Assembly (NCBI GenBank): GCA_016801885.1
Contig: CM028901.1
Location: 7,802,783-7,866,782, forward strand
Direction of reading: 5' to 3'
Length of the DNA stretch: 64,000 nucleotides
DNA from: Toxotes chatareus
Taxonomy: Eukaryota > Chordata > Actinopteri > Toxotidae
Shown: positions 1-14,300 of the stretch, in pieces
Position numbering within the stretch: position 1 is the stretch's first letter
How the letters are laid out: the number at the start of each line of letters is the position of its first letter
The notes under the pieces: generated by a model
Told to the model about the DNA's origin: nothing
Databases searched by the model: none
Seen by the model: only the letters and a program-made list of their open reading frames with translations
Program-made: the position numbers and the translations under genes

Positions 1-965
1 TGTTCGCCACTGTCATTTCCAGTTTTTCTCTCCCATAATTTCCTGTCGGCTATCAAATAAATGCCTAAAAAAAATAACAGGTCAAAAAAAAAAAAAAAAG
101 AAAATGTTTCTGAACTGTGATTGGTGCAGGGAAGTACATAACATCATGTTTTTTCCCACTGAGCCCCCCCCCTACTTCAAACCAGTGAGAGGAACACAGA
201 GAAATAAATGCAGATAAATAAGCAGAATGCCCAGCCGGGCATTCTGTGTTAAAAGCAGATGGATTTCCAGTGGCATAAATAATGTACTAATATAGCATAT
301 TATTTCATTATTTATATTATTGGATTAGTATTATTTACACATTATTAATGTGTAAGTAATAATAGTCCACACATTATTGATGTGTAAGCACTAAACAGCA
401 GGTCCAGTTGTATGTGGAGGAACATGATACAGTGTTCACTGTTGGGAGGTTTATTCTATAGTAATTATCACATTTTGTGAGATCATGTTTTTGTGAATAT
501 TTAATCTGAATAGTAACTATAGCTGTCACATCCATGAGGGGGAATAGAAGTATAAAGTAGCCTTAAGTATTAAAGAAAAGTGTAAATAGAACTGTTTAAG
601 TGCAGGATTTCCCTTGTGTACTTGCATGACAAAGGGTAAGTTTATTTAAAGAGAAGCTCTGACATTCTCATTTGTCAAACATTTGCCTGGACAATAAATT
701 TGGTTTTATCATTAAATACTTGGATTGAACCTGAGTGTGCACTGCTGTTGTTTTCCATATTTAATGCTTTGACCTCTTTGCACCTTAGTATTATGTTGTT
801 AATAGAGAGATCTTTGCAAAATAATAAGCTATACCAGCAGCAGACAGCCATTTCAATATGAAAATGAATCTCATCCTATTTATTTATTTGTTTTGGTATT
901 CCTGTATATGTCATTAAATGCGGTATGTCCAAAACTGATCACAGCCAACAAGGCATTTTTTCCAT
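1..965. other. Intergenic DNA left of pip4p2, probable 3' end of an unseen plus-strand gene
   Basis: No coding exon is visible. The stretch is AT-rich. Plus-strand AATAAA hexamers lie at 56-61 and 693-698; the second is followed by T/GT-rich sequence, as at real poly(A) sites, so this may be the 3' UTR of a gene starting left of the window. A short AT-rich inverted repeat lies at 335-355, with an imperfect second copy at 368-387. Around 535-640 the sequence loosely resembles the teleost repeat better preserved at 37980-38370. All of this is inference; no gene can be named. Confidence 0.4.
693..698 (+). terminator. Candidate poly(A) signal of an upstream plus-strand gene
   Basis: AATAAA followed within 50 bases by T-rich and GT-rich sequence. 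No coding sequence of the corresponding gene is in the window, so ownership is unknown. It would make that gene converge on pip4p2. Confidence 0.35.
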
Positions 966-971
966 TTTATT
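966..971 (-). terminator. pip4p2: pip4p2 poly(A) signal
   Basis: Reads AATAAA on the minus strand. It is a plausible end for a 3' UTR of about 1.4 kb. Confidence 0.5.
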
Positions 972-1092
972 GATAAATTATCATTTTTAAAAAGACCCAC
1001 GAGCCATCGCATCCTTCCACCTCACACTACAGTTTTCCAAGTACTGAATTTGAACTATGTACAAAGAGCATTTTTAAATATTATTTTCTGCT

Positions 1093-1132
1093 TCATCATC
1101 ATCATCATCACCGTCGTTGTCGTCATCATCAC
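1093..1132. repeat. TCA-rich microsatellite
   Basis: Six TCA units followed by a degenerate GTC/TCA-rich stretch, inside the pip4p2 3' UTR. Confidence 0.8.
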
Positions 1133-2349
1133 ATTCAAAACAAGGTTAGAAGTTTGAACTGCGCCCACTGGTAAAGGTCAAGAGACAGGATGCTGAGTTT
1201 GTGTACAGCGACGCTAGCTAGCACAGAGTTCACTGGAGGTCAGAGAGTGGCGATAGAAGCGAGGGGAGGAAGAGGGTTTACATTCTAACGCACAGGCAGA
1301 AAGAGCAAAGACGGGAACATCATACGCTTCAGCTACCTCACTGAAACAGAAAAAGATAAAAATAAAACACCACCTCAGTGACTGAACAAAAACAAGTCAA
1401 CATGCAAACGTGAGTCACCATGTTTTGGGATCATTTTCTACCAGTGAGAAGGCAACAAATCCGCGGTGAACAACACAGGCAGGCCGAAGACGGAAGGTTT
1501 GAAATAACTCAGACAAAAGGGTTATTGCTGTAGTCAGTTAAAAGCTGCACGGCACAAACAAATAAACAAGCTCCTGTTGATCTGATGCTCTTCTTGACTA
1601 ATACTGGGCAGCTAAGTTGGCACGCATGGGTATTTAAGGGCGATTTCTTTTAAAAACTGATTATTTCCAGAGTTAAAATCATATAGCAATACTATGTCAG
1701 TGTACACAGGCAAGGTAAATGGTTACAATACAGTATGAATATGCAGCTTTCTGTAGCTGGAGTTTAACTAGCAGCAAAACAACACGTACAATTGCATATA
1801 ATCGTAGTGCAATGGGCAAACCGTTCTTAGGAGGTTGTCTCATTTTGGTCTGGTCAGTAACAAAAGAAATCAAGTGGGTACCATCAGGTCTGTCAGGCTG
1901 CTGAAAACCAAAACAAAACAAAAAAGAGGTCCAGAAAGACCAAATCCAGCCAGTTTGCTACACTATCATTTTTTAAATCAGCACAGGAGCCAACACATTG
2001 TTGCATTCAACAAGAAAAAGATTTTTTTTTCTGTTCTTGATTCTGTATTTTGGAGGATTTCAGCAAAACCAGGGCAGGATTTGAGTCTCTGTGGACCTGC
2101 AGGAGGATTGATCGACATACAATACCTTTGTTCAGCGAGTTAAAAACATTCCAGGCACAAACACAACAGGATACATCTCCAACATACACCTCTTCAAACA
2201 CACACAACAGCTCTTCAATGCACTCTATATATGTTCCACTCTGCTGAACAGGACCGGTTTGAGATCTGAACAAGATGAAAAAAAGGGGGAAAAAAAGGGG
2301 TTTGTTCTTTCAGCCGTGCAGGGCTGTGCTGAGCTGAGCTGTGCCTGCC

Positions 2350-5300
2350 CTAAGCGAAGCTGTTCTCCGGGTAGCTCACTTTGATAGCTCCCCAGTAGCA
2401 GGCTCGTATGAGACAGATGAGGCCCAGCAGGTAGGCGAATGCCCAGGACACGTAGGTGGCATTGTAACGACTGGCAAAGTCCCGAGTACCAACCTGTTAA
2501 AACAGAAGAGAGGAAGATGAGGTGGGTGAGAGACATAGTTATAGGTTTTGAAATCACAGCAACTGCATTTCATTTATTTGCAGTCTTCTACAAAACAGAA
2601 AAAAACAACTCATTCAATGACATGCAATTGCTGTGAAGTACTCTGGTCGACGGAAGATCCAGAAGACAGCTTATAATATCAGTAAGTCAGTCACTGAGCC
2701 ACTTCACCAGATAAATGAGAACACACTGCAACAAGCTCAGTCACACCGAGGTAAAATATCAAAGGGTAAAATCTCATGAGTTCATTATGGAGTGATTACG
2801 TTTCTAATATGATTACACCAAGTTGTGAAAGTCTGACAGGACTCTGATATACTGTGGAAAACTGTGAACAATATGTGCTTGTTTGGGCAAAATACAGTCA
2901 TTGTTTACTGAACAGTTCAGTGGATTAATGGGCCAAAGAGTATTTGGTGAAGTGACACAACAACAGCTACTTTTATTTATATCTTTTTTTTTCTAATCTA
3001 TCTACAACTGTGAAGGGTGTGTGTACAATCCACCCCTTTTCTGTCCAGACTAAATTATCTCAACTGCTGGGCTATGGTCTAAGAAAATGCATACAACACA
3101 AACAGCACAGAGCCATACTTACTGTTAAACCCACTCCAATGAAAATGCAGATCATTCCTATAGTTATATAAGCACAGCAGCGCCTCCTAGGGAGCGCACT
3201 GCCAACAGAGGATCTACAGATGGAGATCAAGGAGAAAATAAATAGAGTTAAGTGTCATTTCATTCTCTTGTAAGTGTATTTTTCTGTGGATGTGGTTAGA
3301 ACGAGTTAAAATTAAACTGGAATATCATAAAGTCCTGTATGAGTTCAAAGAATCCAACACAGTCTTACAACGAATACTGCCTTGGTGAACAGTTTAGGTG
3401 TTTGTGTTCATTTTTCAAACATTCTGTAGTGAAGTTGAAATGTTTTTTATCATAATGTTCCTCATACTTTCTTTGTCCCACCCTTTTTCCCAGTGATCTC
3501 ACTCCACATCACCTTGACCAATCTTGAGAGCCAAAAAAAATAAATAAATTCTCTTACTTCCCCTTTTTAAATTACACATGAAAGTACTGGAGGCCGGTCA
3601 CATGTGTAGCTCCCAGCAACTTCAGCTCCATCCAGATCCCACTCAGACACATTGTACAAGTCAACTGCCCTTCAGCAGCAGACTGGCATAATTTTTTTTG
3701 TTGCTTCACTATTCCTTTACTTTCCTCCCCCTCTCTGCTCTCACATGCTTCTCATGTGATGGGACTCAAGCATTCTTCAGGAATGACTGGTATTCATCTG
3801 GATTAGCGGAGCCTGATCACATGATCATCTTACCTTCTCCTTTAAACACTCTCCCCTTGCTTTCGCATGTCCACTTTGCTGTACTCACTGTTTAAATGTA
3901 TAACATCTGACCTGACCTGATCTCATTCCTTTGACCTGCGACCATATATGGAGCCTTTTTCTCTTCTTTTTAAGTTGCTAAGTTGCTGGAGGTGTCCTTG
4001 GACCTCTCCTGGCATTTAAAACAAATAAACACCACTTTCAAAGTAAGAATCCATGAGCCATTTCTGTATGTTTACCAGTGCTGTTCGGGGATTTTCCTTG
4101 TAAAGGTGCTACCACACCAAAGGTATCAGTTCCTTATAAACATTGAGGTAAAACATCATCACATGACACCAATATACTGCAACCACTGCTGTTCTGACTT
4201 CTGCTATGAGGGAGAGAAGGAGGTTTTATGGAGTTAAAAGGCAGCGACGAGGAGAAGATTCTGAGAAAATAAAAGTTAGAAGGAGAAGGTGTAAACAGAC
4301 GCTGACGTCTGATTTTTCACAGAAAAATATGTATCTTAAGGCAGAAATGTCTGTGTTTGCAATGTAATGTTATGTATTGTTTCAACAATGTGACACTGTA
4401 TATTTGGTGTCTTATAAGTTCATGTGGGCTGGGAGATAAAGATGTGTAGCTATAAACAGAGACAAAAGACACAGAAAGACATGGGTAGAGATATAAATAG
4501 CAATATTGTCAAAACATAAATTGAAAATAGAATGAAACAGATGGAGAGACATGAGACAGAGACAGAGGCGATGACAACATATTTTTGCTGCAGCTTGTTA
4601 TTCTGATGCGGGCTGTCTGGTGTCCCAGCATCCCTGCCGCCCCCTGGCCAGCTACTGTTCATATCTTCACTTTCACACACACTTTACAATGTTCTCCCAC
4701 CACCACCACTGCTCAATTCTGTCACCCTCCAACCTTATTACCATTACATGAATTGAGGCCAAGATTTAATTCCTGTCACACATCTAGATTAGCCACCATT
4801 ACCTCCCCTCTCCTTCCAAGAACTACAAAGTCCAGACCTCTAAAGCTCAGCATCTGACTGCAGTGAGTTTATCCATAAACTAAGCACTCGAAAACTACTC
4901 CACAGAAAAAAAAAAAAGACAGAGAGCTGGGCGTTACAATATTTACATCTATGACAAGCTGAATGATAACAACCCTACGTGGGTTGATGCCAATGCAGAA
5001 GTGGAACAAAGGTGATTTTTTCAACACAAAAAAAAAACTGGATTCTGCTTCCTCTAAAGTGCAGTACGTCCTGACGTCTTGATAAAGGCTTTAAAACTGG
5101 ATATGTTGGGATATGTTCACCTTAATGTGGCTGGTCTCTAAAGATTCAGCACTTTGCGGTTCACCAAACCTCAGCTCCACACAAATACTGCCCACATTTA
5201 GATTTGTCTGGCTCTGACTACTGACAAGATGGCAGTGAGTGCAAAACCAAAGTTCAGCAACTTTCAGAAAGTGACAGTGACAGTTTTCTAGTCTGTGGTT

Positions 5301-8300
5301 CACACCCACCCAGTCTCCCCAGCAAGGCTGCAAGGTGTTCAATTTTAGCTTCAAGGCTTAAAAGACCACACCAGAGATTTTGCAGGTTTAAGCCCATTTT
5401 CTGCAAATCACTTTATATCACAACCAAACATTTTACAAACCACATTTACTGTGTCTGAGAAAATGTTGCATATGTTGCAGACAAGTTGCAGATGTTCGTA
5501 GTGAAGTCTACATGCATGTTTGTTATAACTTACATTTATAAATATGAGAATTAACAGCAAACGTATTTGATCAACCTGGATACAATAATGTAACTTTGTA
5601 TTTACTTGGATGATTGATGACGTTTTCATTTAATTTTGTACACAGTGTCTGTCTAAAGACTGAAAAAGAAATCCTTAAAGAAATTTCAACTGGTGTAAAA
5701 TTTGCATTTCACACCAATTGAGTAAAGTGTAAAAACACCCAGTGGGAAAAGTAAAATGTGTTTCACCGTGACCTTTGAGTAACGCGTTAAATGGAAGATT
5801 GATGGACTCACATTTTTTTGCAGTGGGGACACTTGGCTAGCGTGTTAAACCGAAGCTCCATCCACTGTAAGGAAACATAGATACAGTATTAAGGAGCATA
5901 CACACGAGAGCACTGAAATGCAACAACAGGCTACAATCCTACTGCACTTTAATCAACAGAGGACTTCACTGGGAATGATTTTATGTGATCAGTTATGATG
6001 GTTTGCAACTTGTAAGTCTATTCATTCTTCCTGTATTAGAGGGTTGGAATGCTATATGGCTTTATTAGCACTGTAAATCATTCTTATAATATGTTAGTTC
6101 TGGTTGTCAGCAAACGATTGTTTCACCAAGGGTTCTGAAGTTAAAAAAGCAGTGTTATGAAAATGTTTCTCCCATCACAGATCAGCATAATAAGAAGGTC
6201 CTATTGACACAAGTTAAATATGAGACTTTTGACATCTGGCTTCAGTGAAGGAATGACAATTTAAAATAGTGGCTGCCAAAGTGAAAGAATACATGACTGA
6301 AGACATTTTATGCATTAAATATCGAACTGTCTTTTTCTGATTGAAGCTCCAGATGTGCACAAAGTCATATTACCACCAGTGTAAATAAGGCCGCAGATTG
6401 AATTGGAGTGGTGTTAGGCTGTTGTTAATATGTCCACCAGTATGACCAGCTTTCTCAACCTGTTGTTGTGCTGGGGAAGAGCCATCGCTGGGGAGGCCAG
6501 ACATTGGCTGGGATGACCTGGCGTCCTCACTGCCCTACAGACGCCGCAAGCAACAATGTGCAAGTTAAGAGGTCAATACCAGTGTCACGGGGACTCAGCA
6601 CCCCAGGTTCTGCATCTCTGTTTTTGTAAATAAAAGTCTGAGGTCTCAGTGTGAACATATCACATGTTGAAAGTACTGACAGTATCCTTATCAAAGGGTG
6701 GCAGGAAGACAATTTCATTTAAGATGAGACTAATCTTCAATAAGCTGGTATAGCTGCAGGTTAAAGAGATAAAACGTCATTTCTTGTGATATGATGTGGC
6801 CTCTCTGTTGTCAAGTGGTGCTTTGATATTTGATGAGTAAGGCAGGGAAAGGAAACATTCAGCAAATGCATGCCAGTCACTTGCAGACACCATATGCTCG
6901 TCTGCAGATAAAAGACTGTTAAACAGAACAGAAACGTGGCACAAGACTTTATTTGCGCTTGGGACTGACTTGAATAAGCTTTTCCCTGATACCAGGTCTG
7001 TGCATATAAAATAAAGTATGCTAAGATACCTGAAACAACCACACAACTTAGGCTACAATTCTTCAGCAAATCCAGTGATATTCTATCACTAAACACACTG
7101 ATATATGGTGTGGCTCTTGTGATTATTTATATGCACGTACCAACAACAGCACAGCAACAAAATTCTGCATGAACGACTCTGTGAGTGGTTAGGGTGGTCG
7201 TCTTGGTGGTTTTACGTACTAGGAAGGTGTTGCCACAGTGACCGCAGACCACCCTCATGCCCTGAGGTTGGATGGGCAGTGCCGGTTGGGCGGGTTGCTC
7301 CTCAGGGATCACCATCACTGGGCTCAGGTTAATGATGCGTCTGCTGTCGGTTTCAACACAGCCAGAATAGTGTTATACAAGCTTCTGATGATACTGAACT
7401 ATAGAGAGGGCTTGAGTAGCCACATAAATGTTGACCAACATTTTGTCAAAGCCTCAAATTTGGCTTTGGGAAAGAAGTAAAACCACAAGAAATGAGAAGT
7501 AAGCAGGTAAAACAGTCTGAACTTGTCTGAAAGTTGCCTACCAGTTTGGTCGAGGACATCCTATCCTCCTGGACGTGTCTTTACAGATGAGCAGGCAGTT
7601 ACAGGGACACCTCACATACTTCTTCCCTGTTGGAGGGTTCTTGATGGGCTGGAAGACAACAAATAAAACTCAGCTCTGTAGTAACTACCAGTCTGATACA
7701 GAGCATAAAAACAGAGCCATGGAAGAGGAGAGCAGTTGATTTAAAATACTGCAGAGGTGGCACTGTTCAGACCTAACTGGGTGGAAAAGTCTGTGCAGAA
7801 TCAATAGCTTTGCTTTTAATCTATGAAATATATATTAGTGCAGCCACAAGCATCAAATGGCCATGTTATGTCCTCTGTCATTCTGTTTTTTTAAGAAGCA
7901 TTTCTAAAGCCTCTGAGAGTTACCATCTCAAACTTTGAGCTGTTTATGTCTACTGACACTGGGCGGGTCAATAGTACAAACTACTCTGTTTTTCAAAGGA
8001 CAGTCTGGAATCAAACTCTACTTACAAATTTTAATTTCATGCACCAAAGCAGGTCACAGAAAGCATGTGTCATATCACTCAGGCTTTAGCTTTACAGTGT
8101 GTCTGTACTGTCTGATGAACCTGAGCTAATATAAGATGCATTTCCCACTCAAGTGTTTGTGATGACAGCCATTCCTCTTCCCTGCTCTCCTCCTTCCTCT
8201 GACAGCTCTATAAAAGCATTTAGCTACTCAGGATGAAACACAGGTGACACATTCAAGTCATATGGAGCACTTATCAGTGCACTGACTGAGAGATATGACA

Positions 8301-11300
8301 GATGTCTATGTCAACATCTGGTCGGGCTCTAGCGGTGGACATTACAAAGATGAAAAACAGTAAAGGACTTGGTATCTAAACCAAAGGGTTTCTCTTGTGA
8401 TTACTGACAAATCACATGTTTTATCACACAAAATAATGCAGCACTATGAAACAGAGACACACAGGCTGCAGTTGTGATTAGATTGCCAGAAAGATGAAAA
8501 GTAAATTGAGCATAGCAGACAGGAGAGGAGAGAGGAAGAATGACAGGCAGTTCAACACCAACACTCATTTAAAAAGCTGTCACCAGCCTCAACAATGGCC
8601 GCCACTTACTGAAGCTTCATTGCAGACTGTGCACTTGACCACGTGCTGATGCAGCTTTCCATCCAGGTTGATAAGCGACTCGCACACGCGGCAGTTGATG
8701 ACAGGCACACCGCCGGCGTCGGGGCTGGCGATGGCTGTGTAAGGAGGAGGTAGTTCGGCTTTGAGAAGAGGAAGGCAAAGCACACAACACACAACCAGCT
8801 GTTAATCGCATGCATCTAGAAAGATCTGGATTTTGGTATCCTGTGGGAAAAAAGCAACTCTGATAGAGGACAAGTCATTTTTGTGTTTTGAACACAAACA
8901 CTGCGGGGCACTGTGCCTCAAGGTGCAGCTTATGCCTTCCAAAGATCTTTGAGAACACATCATATGAACTAGTTCTTTTCAAACATAACCTCAGCCTCAT
9001 TCATTCAACCTTTACTTCCAGTCTTTCAGTTCAGTAAATTTAAATAATGAAAACTGAAAACAGAAGTATAACCAAGTGCTCACACAGCTGTAAAATAATG
9101 CTTTAATGTCAGAACAGATTAAAGGATGAGGAATAGTCTAATAACAACAAGACAATTTTAGCTATTTCATTATTGCCATGAAAATAGTACTGATCTTTGT
9201 GAATATAGAGTATGTGCAGAATCGGTTTAAGAGCAGCTACACGTTATGGATCTGAATGCCTCAAATTTTACACTGAAGAGTGTAAGACACTGTTGATACC
9301 ACTTTGGAAATAAACCACCCATTCCTTATGTGAATAATCATAACAAAATCTTGGGTCAGGTGCAATAACACAAACAAACATCTGATATTTCTCAGTCCTC
9401 GCCTGGAAACATGGGAGTTGTGTCAAATGATCCTATGTGCACTTTACGCTCTGTGCCAGTGTCAGTACTCTTTCTTCATTCATGGCTTTCCAGCTTAACC
9501 CCTGCTCATACTGTATGTAAACCCATGACAGCCTGTGTATGGCTCTGATTGCTCAACATGTGACTCTTCTCTCTTTGTCAGGGGCCAAGCTCCGCTCTGT
9601 ATGTGTAAGACAGAAACAATGGGCCCTTTTAGATACCAAAGTGATGGTGTAAAATCCACTCACTGCCAAGCTGCATACAAAGTTAATATGTAACAATATA
9701 CTTCTGATTGTGGGGCTATGGGATTTTGAGTCCATATCAATATAATATAAAATCTGAGCTTTATTTGTAAGTAATATGATTCACCTTATATATATGTACA
9801 TGCAGATGTGCTGTATACATTATATAACATCTGTAAAATCATAATTAAACAATGATAAAAAAAAAAAAAAAAAACATTAAATAGGCAGATATATAAATCG
9901 TGGTTAACATCTACCCATGAGACAGAAAATGGACAATTTGTTCATCACTAAGATGTACTCATTTGTTCAGCTGTTGCATCAGTTGAATGGACTGCTAAAT
10001 TAAAATGTCTGTGCAAATGAGCCTAATAAAGGCCTGACCATTTCGGCTGAGAAACCTTAACTAGATGGGCCAACAATTAATGTTTTCTGGTCCACAAACA
10101 AGTGTAAAACATGATCAAGTGGCCGACCTTTACAGACTTTAAGATTTTCTCTGAAAGATGTCTGAAAGAACTACTGTGAACTAACTACAGTACCCACTCA
10201 AATGAACTCTGCACTGTCTAATCCCACATTAACCTGGTGTTATTAGTCTACATTCCACATATTTTTCAGGGTTTTAATAAACTTAATCCATAGACTTGCA
10301 CCAGTCACTACCTTTACTACTACTTCTACAGTATTTGAACATACTTCAGATTCTGATTTTCAAGTTAAAATGACATAAAACAGAGAAACGCAGAGAGCAT
10401 AAAGAAGAGCATGTATGAAAAGCTGAAACCAGAAAATGGCTAATGTGCTATCAAAATCACTGACCAGTAATTTCCTATCAATTGACTGAACAATTAATAG
10501 ACTATTTCAGCATGAGAGACAATAAAGCAAAAATTATAGAAGAGGCTTTCCTGTGCATGTATAGCAGAGAAATTACTTCTTCAAATAATAAAATTTGTAT
10601 TTGTTTAATTTAGAAACAAAACCATACGTCTGACCATATAATCAGAAACAGATTTACTGCATTGCTCTGTCAGGTCAAATGATCAAACTGTGGACCAATC
10701 ACAAACAGGCCTCTAAGCTGTGCTGACAAATTACCAATTTCCTTCTTGCCTCACTCTGAAGGAGATAATGGGACGAGTTGATAGGTAAACGAGCTTGGCT
10801 CTAAGATTCAGCTACAAACGACCACTTGACGCTACAGGGACAGATGGGACACCCCGTCTACATTTGGGCAAACCTGACTAGAAATACAACCAGAGAATGC
10901 CAAAGACTGGACACTCGTACTGTGTGCAGGCCACACATGGTGCTGCTTATTACACGAAAAACCCAGAGGAATCATCCATCCACCATTAGCTATACCGATA
11001 ATCCTTTTGAGCATGACAAGGGGGAAGCCAATGCTAGTTGACACTGGGTGAGAGGTGGTTCACATCCTGGACAGGTCACCAGTCTATCATAGGGACAAGA
11101 TAGATACAAGCAACCATTCACACTCAGATTCACACCGTCGCACTTTTACAGTTAGCAGTTAACCTAACTTGCACATCTTCTGACAGACAAGACACACAAA
11201 AAGGCCCAAGCCAGCAGGTTCAAACCCAGAACCTTCTTTCTGTGAGGAGACATTGCTAACCACTGTACCACCATGCCACCTTAACATCAATCCAAACTGT

Positions 11301-14300
11301 AATAGAGTATTATGATCCTGACCATATTCTCTTCTTATAACTTAAATTCTTATGTCACAGCAACAAACCAAAATCCTGATCAACACCTTCTCAGCATTTC
11401 TCTCTGTTACCAGTCACCACCACTGTTCAGGTCTGCTTCTACTTCGCTTCTCTCCCAGCTGTGTGCACTGGAGTCGTCCTAATGCATGGCTGAAACTGAA
11501 TATAGCAGCTATAGGTTTTCACTAGCACTCCTCGGAGCCAGGGGTAAGACGAGAAGACGCTTTACTATAACCACAAGCAGCACCACAACATAAAGCCACC
11601 ATCACGTCCTGCCTAGCTGGTGCCATCACTGACTGGAGGATTGTGGAAACTGTGGTCTGTGGTGAAGAACTAAGCTTACTGTGAAGCCGGTATGCAGACA
11701 ACAGCTGCTCGAAGAACATTTCTGTCTTTAATTCTGTTTCAAACGGATGCAATCTTGTTGTAAATCTTTAAAAAGCCAGTCACATATTTAAATTCCCACC
11801 TGAACAACAACTTGAATAATTAACTTTAAAGCACACATTCGACGTGGTGACGAGCAATCAATCAATCATCGTGGCCTCAGCTAAATCAGATCGTGACACA
11901 TTTTGTCAGTTCTGTTACTAGATGACGGCATGTGCAGACGAGATGAGATTTTGCTGTTTCATTGTTGGTTTTGGTCTTTGAATGGGATTTGTTGACAGTT
12001 AGAAAGAAAAAAACATGAACAACAAACATGAACAAGAAATAAAATATCACCAGACTTGTACTTCAATGTGTTTGGATAACAAGGTCTCCTGTCACTGCAG
12101 CACAGATCACAATGGGGTTTTTGACTCCACCCTTGAATAACTATGCCCTCTGCAACCATCTCTGGTTTTAAAACTGGCCAAAACATTTGTAGTTTGACAG
12201 TATTCTGTATGTCAGTAAACCACAGTCTCTGAGTGACAGTAAAACTGAGGAGCTCATTTATCGCTGTCAAGATTAAAAGAGCCTCACGTGGCCTTTTGTT
12301 GCAGTCAATTTTCTCTGCCATTCAAGCGCAAGATGTCAAGCAAGTACCAGCAAAACCCAAGCAGAGCGCCTTGAAGCAGCCAAGGTCGTCACTCTCTGCC
12401 CCTCACCAACACCACGCTATGCACACTGGAGGAAAATACAGCAAACAGGGAATCTCTACCTGTTACTGCTGAAAAAAAAAAACCTGACTGTGAGCACTCC
12501 TGATTCGTCACTGTTGTGTCTGAAACAGAAAATACTGTGGAAATCAATACAGTAGAGATTGCAGTCACTTTCACAAATAACAGCTTTTACTCAGTTCTAA
12601 TCAAAGCTCACATTCACGCAGTTTCCTAAATGTAGCTTACAGGCAGTAAAAGCACCATCATAGTCATTGCATTTCAGGAAAACATCTGGGTTTAGGCATC
12701 TTTGGCTCAAATTAATCCATCTTACAAATTGGCTGATCGAAGGATTGTCGACCAACAAACCCAAAGAAACTGGAATTAGCCATAATCCAGACGGCAGAGA
12801 CAGAGAGGGAGGGAGAAACTAGGCCATGAAACATACTGACTTTCATTCAAGCTTTCAGCCAGTTATTGCTGTAACATCCAAACAGGCCGTCAGTTTACAG
12901 GTTATTAAAGTCCAGAGTTAAAGTCTTTATGATTAATCCGATGGTGAAGTATGAATTCTGCAAGATTAGACTGCAAAATGCTCATTTTCAACATTCGCTC
13001 GCTTGATACTAGCTGTTTGTCCTCAAATGCTCCTAAAAGAGTATTAAACAGTCAAAGAATCCATTCATTTACAGCAGAACGACCTGAGAAAAGAGATGTT
13101 GTTTGGGTAAGCCCATAACAAAAAGGGCACAATCAGAGGTAAACCGGTCCCAAAGTGTGTGGAGCTAAATTTACTTCAGATTTTATGTTAATGTTAGCTC
13201 TAAATGAGAAATCCATTCAGCTGCTAAAACAAGACAAGAAAACTAAATATAATCCTCTGACATGAGAATCAGATGTGGATGTTTGTGTAGAAACTCTAAG
13301 AGGGAACTTTTCTAAAGCGAAGCCTCCAGTAAAAAAACACAATCAGTGTGTGTGATCATGTACGTCTCCAGCTTCAAAATGGAATTTGGTCTTCTGCGAC
13401 ATAAATCCAGAATTCGATCAGACTAAATTCAGTGCAAAGGCCAGTCCTGACAGCAGCTTCTAGACTCAGTGGTTAAGGGATTTATGAGCTGTAATTGCCT
13501 GGGTCATTCAGCCCCCACATGCATTATGGTACTGTAACCTACATTCAGCTGTTTACTAAGCAAAAATATGGACACTGTGAGTTCAATAAACGTGCATTTT
13601 TGTTAACAGTGTGCAGGAAGCCAAACATGCAAGAATATTCAAGTTGGCTTTACAAAATCAAGACCAAATATTTGCAGCAAATACATAAAACAATATTACA
13701 TCTAGATCATTTCGTGCTATTGATTTGGCCCCATCCACAAAGGGCACATCTGGGCATTTGGCTGATTTGCAGCTGGGACAAAAGGCTGTTCGCCTGCCTT
13801 CATCCGCAGTGGGTCATTTCTCCCCCGTCAATCAACAACCCATAAGAAAAAAAAAACCCACATTGAGTGAGGCCTTGCAGCCAATGCCACATCACGACCG
13901 GTATCATTTCTTTTTTGGGTGAAGACCCAAAGCATTACAGGCCCCGATGAGTCGTGATGGAAGATTTTCTGCAGTTCAAAAAAAACAACAACAAACAAAC
14001 AAACAAACAAAACAGACAGGCTGGTGTTATTGTAGGCCCCTCTTCTCTAACCCACTGCTCCAGTTCTCACAGTGGAAGCTCCACCTTTTTCTCAGCTGCC
14101 GACTGATTTCCCACCGATGCCCTTGCCTTGCTGCAGTGTTTTATTTACGCACTTGCACGAACTCGATACGCCCAAAAATGATTCAGCATGCAGTCAGCCG
14201 GGGTTTCTACATGTCGTGTGTTTACCTCGGGGACTTGAATCCTGCAGGTACGGGGGAGCAGTGGGAGTCACATTCCCGGAGTTGGGGCCCGACAGCAGCG

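Larger units (their letters stand above)
966..2349 (-). other. pip4p2: pip4p2 3' untranslated region
   Basis: Sequence downstream of the pip4p2 stop codon up to a minus-strand AATAAA (TTTATT on the plus strand at 966-971). It contains a TCA trinucleotide run at 1093-1132 and no supported coding exon. The short open frames here (for example 2007-2273 minus and 1835-2143 plus) lack recognisable features. The end is inferred from the hexamer only. Confidence 0.6.
8759..14225 (-). other. pip4p2: pip4p2 intron 1
   Basis: 5.5 kb intron, the largest of the gene. It carries a degenerate teleost interspersed repeat at 11040-11285 and an ACAAA-type simple repeat at 13985-14012. The longest open frames in it (13495-13845 plus, 11959-12321 minus) show no domain, codon bias or splice context that I would support as genes. 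Confidence 0.65.

Noticed and set aside
13495..13845. 116-codon plus-strand frame in pip4p2 intron 1
   Set aside because: Starts at a non-ATG codon, has AT-rich composition and no protein features.
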